The notes under the pieces are model-generated. The model was not told the origin of the DNA, made no database searches, and was given only the letters and a program-made list of their open reading frames with translations. A DNA stretch of 60,000 nucleotides from assembly GCA_014529385.2 (NCBI GenBank), contig CM043944.1, forward strand, positions 66,356,895 through 66,416,894, read 5' to 3'. A program made the translations under genes and the position numbers. The stretch is from Adiantum capillus-veneris. Lineage: Eukaryota > Streptophyta > Polypodiopsida > Polypodiales > Pteridaceae. Shown in pieces: positions 57,108 through 60,000 of the stretch (position 1 is its first letter; each line of letters opens with the position of its first letter).

Positions 57108-59207
57108 AAAAAATGAACCGATGAAGACTAATTTGAGTAGCATCTTAGCCACGTTCTAGCTGTGAGTTAGAGCACTATGGCTCAAGCTGACTCACGAGCA
57201 GAATATGTATCAAAATCTTCTTAGAAGAGTTTCTTTATTCTTGAAAGAAATAAGAAAAAGAGAGAAAAGAAGAGCATGCTAGGCTGAGAAACTTTCCTTA
57301 AATTTGTAGAGTGTGTGCCCAGAATGTGTGCTCTTAGACATCTTATGCGTGAATTGCAACTTATCCTATAAGCATTCCACAATCTGTCTGTATGATTCTC
57401 TCATCGAGAGAGGCAACAGAAAGCACAAGTTAAATCCTGACCATCTACCGTGTAGGGTCGTGACTGTAGGAGGATGACTTGAAAGGGGCACCTTGCCGGT
57501 GAATCTAGACGAAATTGTAGGTTATTTTTAGTATTGTTGAGTGTTGATAGCAACCAGCAATCCATCCGTACTCTGTCCGTGACAGAGTTGCGAGTGTGTT
57601 AGCGGAAGCGTAATGCATGAAGCGGGAGAATTGAATTCACCTCACTAGCATGCCTTGCATAAAGAATGGTAAGCCCTTTCTCAAAGTGAAGGCTTCCACC
57701 GTGAGAACCAAAACCTTAAGCACCTTGTACAATTTAGACTGGTAGGGATTCTATGAGCTGTGATCCCCTATTCTAGTTCCCTGAAGCCGGGCTTCCTATA
57801 AAATTGCCAAAGCACCTTGCTTTGCACAATGACAGTAATTGCCAAGTAATGTGTAAACAAGAAAAAACAAAAAAAACTTAAACTTGGCTAACCTGGTCGT
57901 TGTTGCTGCAACTAGTTGTCATGAAATTTGGAAGGAAAAACTCAGTCCAAAATGGCTTATAGCCGTATCTGCACAGATGCCTTCGTATATCCTATACACC
58001 CGCCTGGTACATAATGAAATAGCCTACAATATGAAATAACCTGCAACCACATTTCCTATTCCTTCCGGCTTTGGATGCTCATAGTAGATGCCAAACATGG
58101 CCAGCTTCAATGCAAGATGTATAAGTTGAAGCCTTGCTTCATAGAACTTTGTCTGGCCTCATTGCCAGCAAATGCTATTGACGGCAGATTGTCATAGCAG
58201 AGGGACTCGACCTTGTCGATCATGCACAAAAGAAAATGGACCTTGTCTACTTGTAAATCATATTGCAAACCGAAAAATATACTTGCAAGGTATGAATGTT
58301 TACTTGCTTAGCATGATTATGGTTTTCCTTGACTAGATAAGGCCATCAGCGGTCCGTGAACTTTTTCGTATGGATCTTGCTTTCGTAGAAGTTGTCTAGC
58401 AAAATCTAGCTATAGGTCATGCCAAACTCCTTGAGATGCTAGAGAGGCTATTTGTATGCAAGTTGTACTTGATTTGGATACTTCTCAAGATTATATGCAA
58501 CAAATATGTAATGTATATGAGAATTGTCACAAGCCATGCTTTTGCTTGAAGGGCTTAAAGTGCACTCACCTTTGTTGCAATATGTTGTTATGCAGTATGC
58601 CGTACAAAAATTATCAAAAAAAAGAAAATCTACTGCTTACCTTGTGAGGTACTCACCTCGACTTACCAATATTGCCTTGGGTTCCAACTTCTTGCCAATC
58701 CAGTCAACTCTTGTGTGGAATTATGGAGACACTTTGGTCCGATCTCGGCGACTGGCCGACTATGTATTATGCTTTGCATGGCTCGTGCATGTAGTCCTGA
58801 GAACTTGCACCATCTTCGCATGGTCTTGTGATCAATCATTGCTTTGCTCGACCATCGAATCCCAAACCGTTTTAGGTAATGGATGTTTCAAAACTTTGCA
58901 ATCTGTTTCTTGCTGCATGGCTGATGCATGTTATCTAGTGATACATGCAAGGTAGCCCACGCATGTCACCTTCACTCGAGGCCAAAAACCGCATTGGCCT
59001 TGCAAAACGGCGTTAGCCGTCGAATTCATGATGTATTTGACACATTGCAGCCTAGCGGGTCTCCAAAAAAATTCTGCAAAAAACTATCGAACGCCGGGTT
59101 GAATTGCTATGGAAGGTGTGCAGCCGTCTTCATGGGGTAGGCGAAGGCCTCGGTCAAAGCCGAGATGTCGCAGGCCTATGCCATGGTGGGATGGGCCCCT
59201 TGGGTGG
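57108..59207. other. Unassigned sequence
   Basis: No similarity to the rest of the window was noticed. The open frames present (for example 58524-58955) show no recognisable motif and look like chance. A small perfect hairpin, ACTCTGTC/GACAGAGT, is at 57570-57588. It may be older decayed repeat or single-copy spacer. Confidence 0.4.
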
Positions 59208-59722
59208 TGTTGACAGGCATATCAGAGTGTCAATTTAGTAGTTAGTTGGAAGTGCTTCATCGGATGTACTCAGTCGGATCATAGTTAGTCGGATTATTGC
59301 CGAGTCTGATATTGGTCAGTCGAAATCTCTGATTATCTGATTATCTGATGTCGGATCTGATGTCAGATGTCTGATTCTGGTAAGTCGGATTTTGGTAGGT
59401 TGGATATTGTTAGTAAGTCGCATTTTAGTAAGTCGGATATTGTAGTGTGCCAAGATTCAGGTGGTTACAACTGTATTCAGGTCGAGCAGTTCATAACTGT
59501 GGTTTTGTGTCTTTGTGAGAGAGAGAGGACGACTTGGAGAGATGATCTCTCGAGCTGTAAGATTTTCTTGAAGATTAATACGAGTTCTGAGTTTTCCCTA
59601 ATCTATCCTCCTTGCTCTGTTTGATCTTGTCCCTGTGTTATTATGCTGAGTCTAATTCTTTGTATTAAGCCTTATGAGGACTATTTAGCTTGTTTTTCTT
59701 CATGTGTTGTCGAACCCCAACA
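59208..59722 (+). repeat. Element G LTR (candidate, 515 bp)
   Basis: Inverted ends TGTTG (59208) and CAACA (59722), followed after two or three bases by TTTGGCGATCC, which could open a primer-binding site. The first half is built of short AGTCGGAT, TCTGAT and TAAGTCGG repeats (59265-59445). The second LTR would lie beyond the window. Confidence 0.55.
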
Positions 59723-59732
59723 CATTTGGCGA

Positions 59733-59850
59733 TCCTGTTGAGTCTGTCTCTCTGCTGAGTCTGTCTCCTTGCTGAGTCTGTCTCTCTGCTGCGTCTGTTT
59801 CTCTGCTGAACCTATTTCTCTAATGAGCCTGTTTCATTGTTGTGCATGAT
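59733..59850 (+). repeat. 17-bp tandem repeat in the leader of element G
   Basis: About six to seven units of GCTGAGTCTGTCTCTCT with increasing divergence to the right, just after the putative PBS. No gag start is visible before the window ends. Confidence 0.75.
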
Positions 59851-60000
59851 GTATTACTATGTTGGCATTGTGTGAGTTGGGTTGTGTGTTCCATTGGGAG
59901 ATGTTGCATGTCAGAGAGACCATTTGATGTTGCCTTGGGGGGCATCATCCATCCCCAACATTCATCTGTAGATTCAGATTTTCAGCAATTCAAAGAATCA

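Noticed and set aside
58456-58955. Open frames in the unassigned region as a possible host gene
   Set aside because: No motif, no plausible splice structure noticed, and length expected by chance.

Overview
This window is intergenic plant DNA made almost entirely of LTR retrotransposons. I found no intact host gene, no tRNA or rRNA gene and no CRISPR array. It is eukaryotic and plant-like: chromodomain Ty3/gypsy pol, Ty1/copia pol in the gag-PR-IN-RT-RNH order, Tat/Athila-like gag and pol, primer-binding sites (PBS) matching plant initiator-Met and Asp-type tRNAs, and nested insertions with 5-bp target duplications. A large, repeat-rich genome is likely. One element (gypsy B) resembles a Ty3 lineage I associate with fungi and non-seed plants, so a fern, lycophyte or similar host is possible but not proven.

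Layout: one composite locus is present three times in the same orientation. Each unit reads: gypsy A (chromovirus, + strand, 123-bp LTRs, target duplication CATAT); a broken antisense protein-coding stretch that gypsy A split; an old copia fragment (- strand); a 515-bp LTR and the 3' pol of gypsy C (- strand); gypsy C gag; a block of degenerate ~290-bp tandem repeats; and a purine tract followed by LTR-like sequence that leads into the next gypsy A. Unit 1 is 1-11591 (left end missing), unit 2 is 11592-43394, and unit 3 is 43395-57107, itself disrupted at 51614-55849. The copies share the same target site, flanks, stop codons and frameshifts, so the locus decayed first and was duplicated afterwards.

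Unit 2 carries two later insertions. Gypsy B (13932-23223, - strand) sits in gypsy A between gag-PR and the PR-RT linker; its LTRs differ at about 1% of positions. A copia element (33226-38378, + strand) has both LTRs, PBS, polypurine tract (PPT) and a perfect CTCAT duplication, but many stop codons. Unit 3 is interrupted by a truncated Tat-like element E (51614-54402) and by an LTR with its PBS on the - strand (F, 54403-55849). The right end holds about 2.1 kb of unassigned DNA and the start of another LTR element (G, 59208-60000).

The most unusual signal is in the gypsy B LTR. Downstream of a TATA box and upstream of gag, on the sense strand, are two adjacent related small ORFs (72 and 70 codons, ATG/TGA overlapping) that stay open in both LTRs. 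A ~30-residue stretch of the first recurs in element E, where nearly every identical residue uses a different synonymous codon. That points to an old, selected protein segment rather than a DNA repeat.
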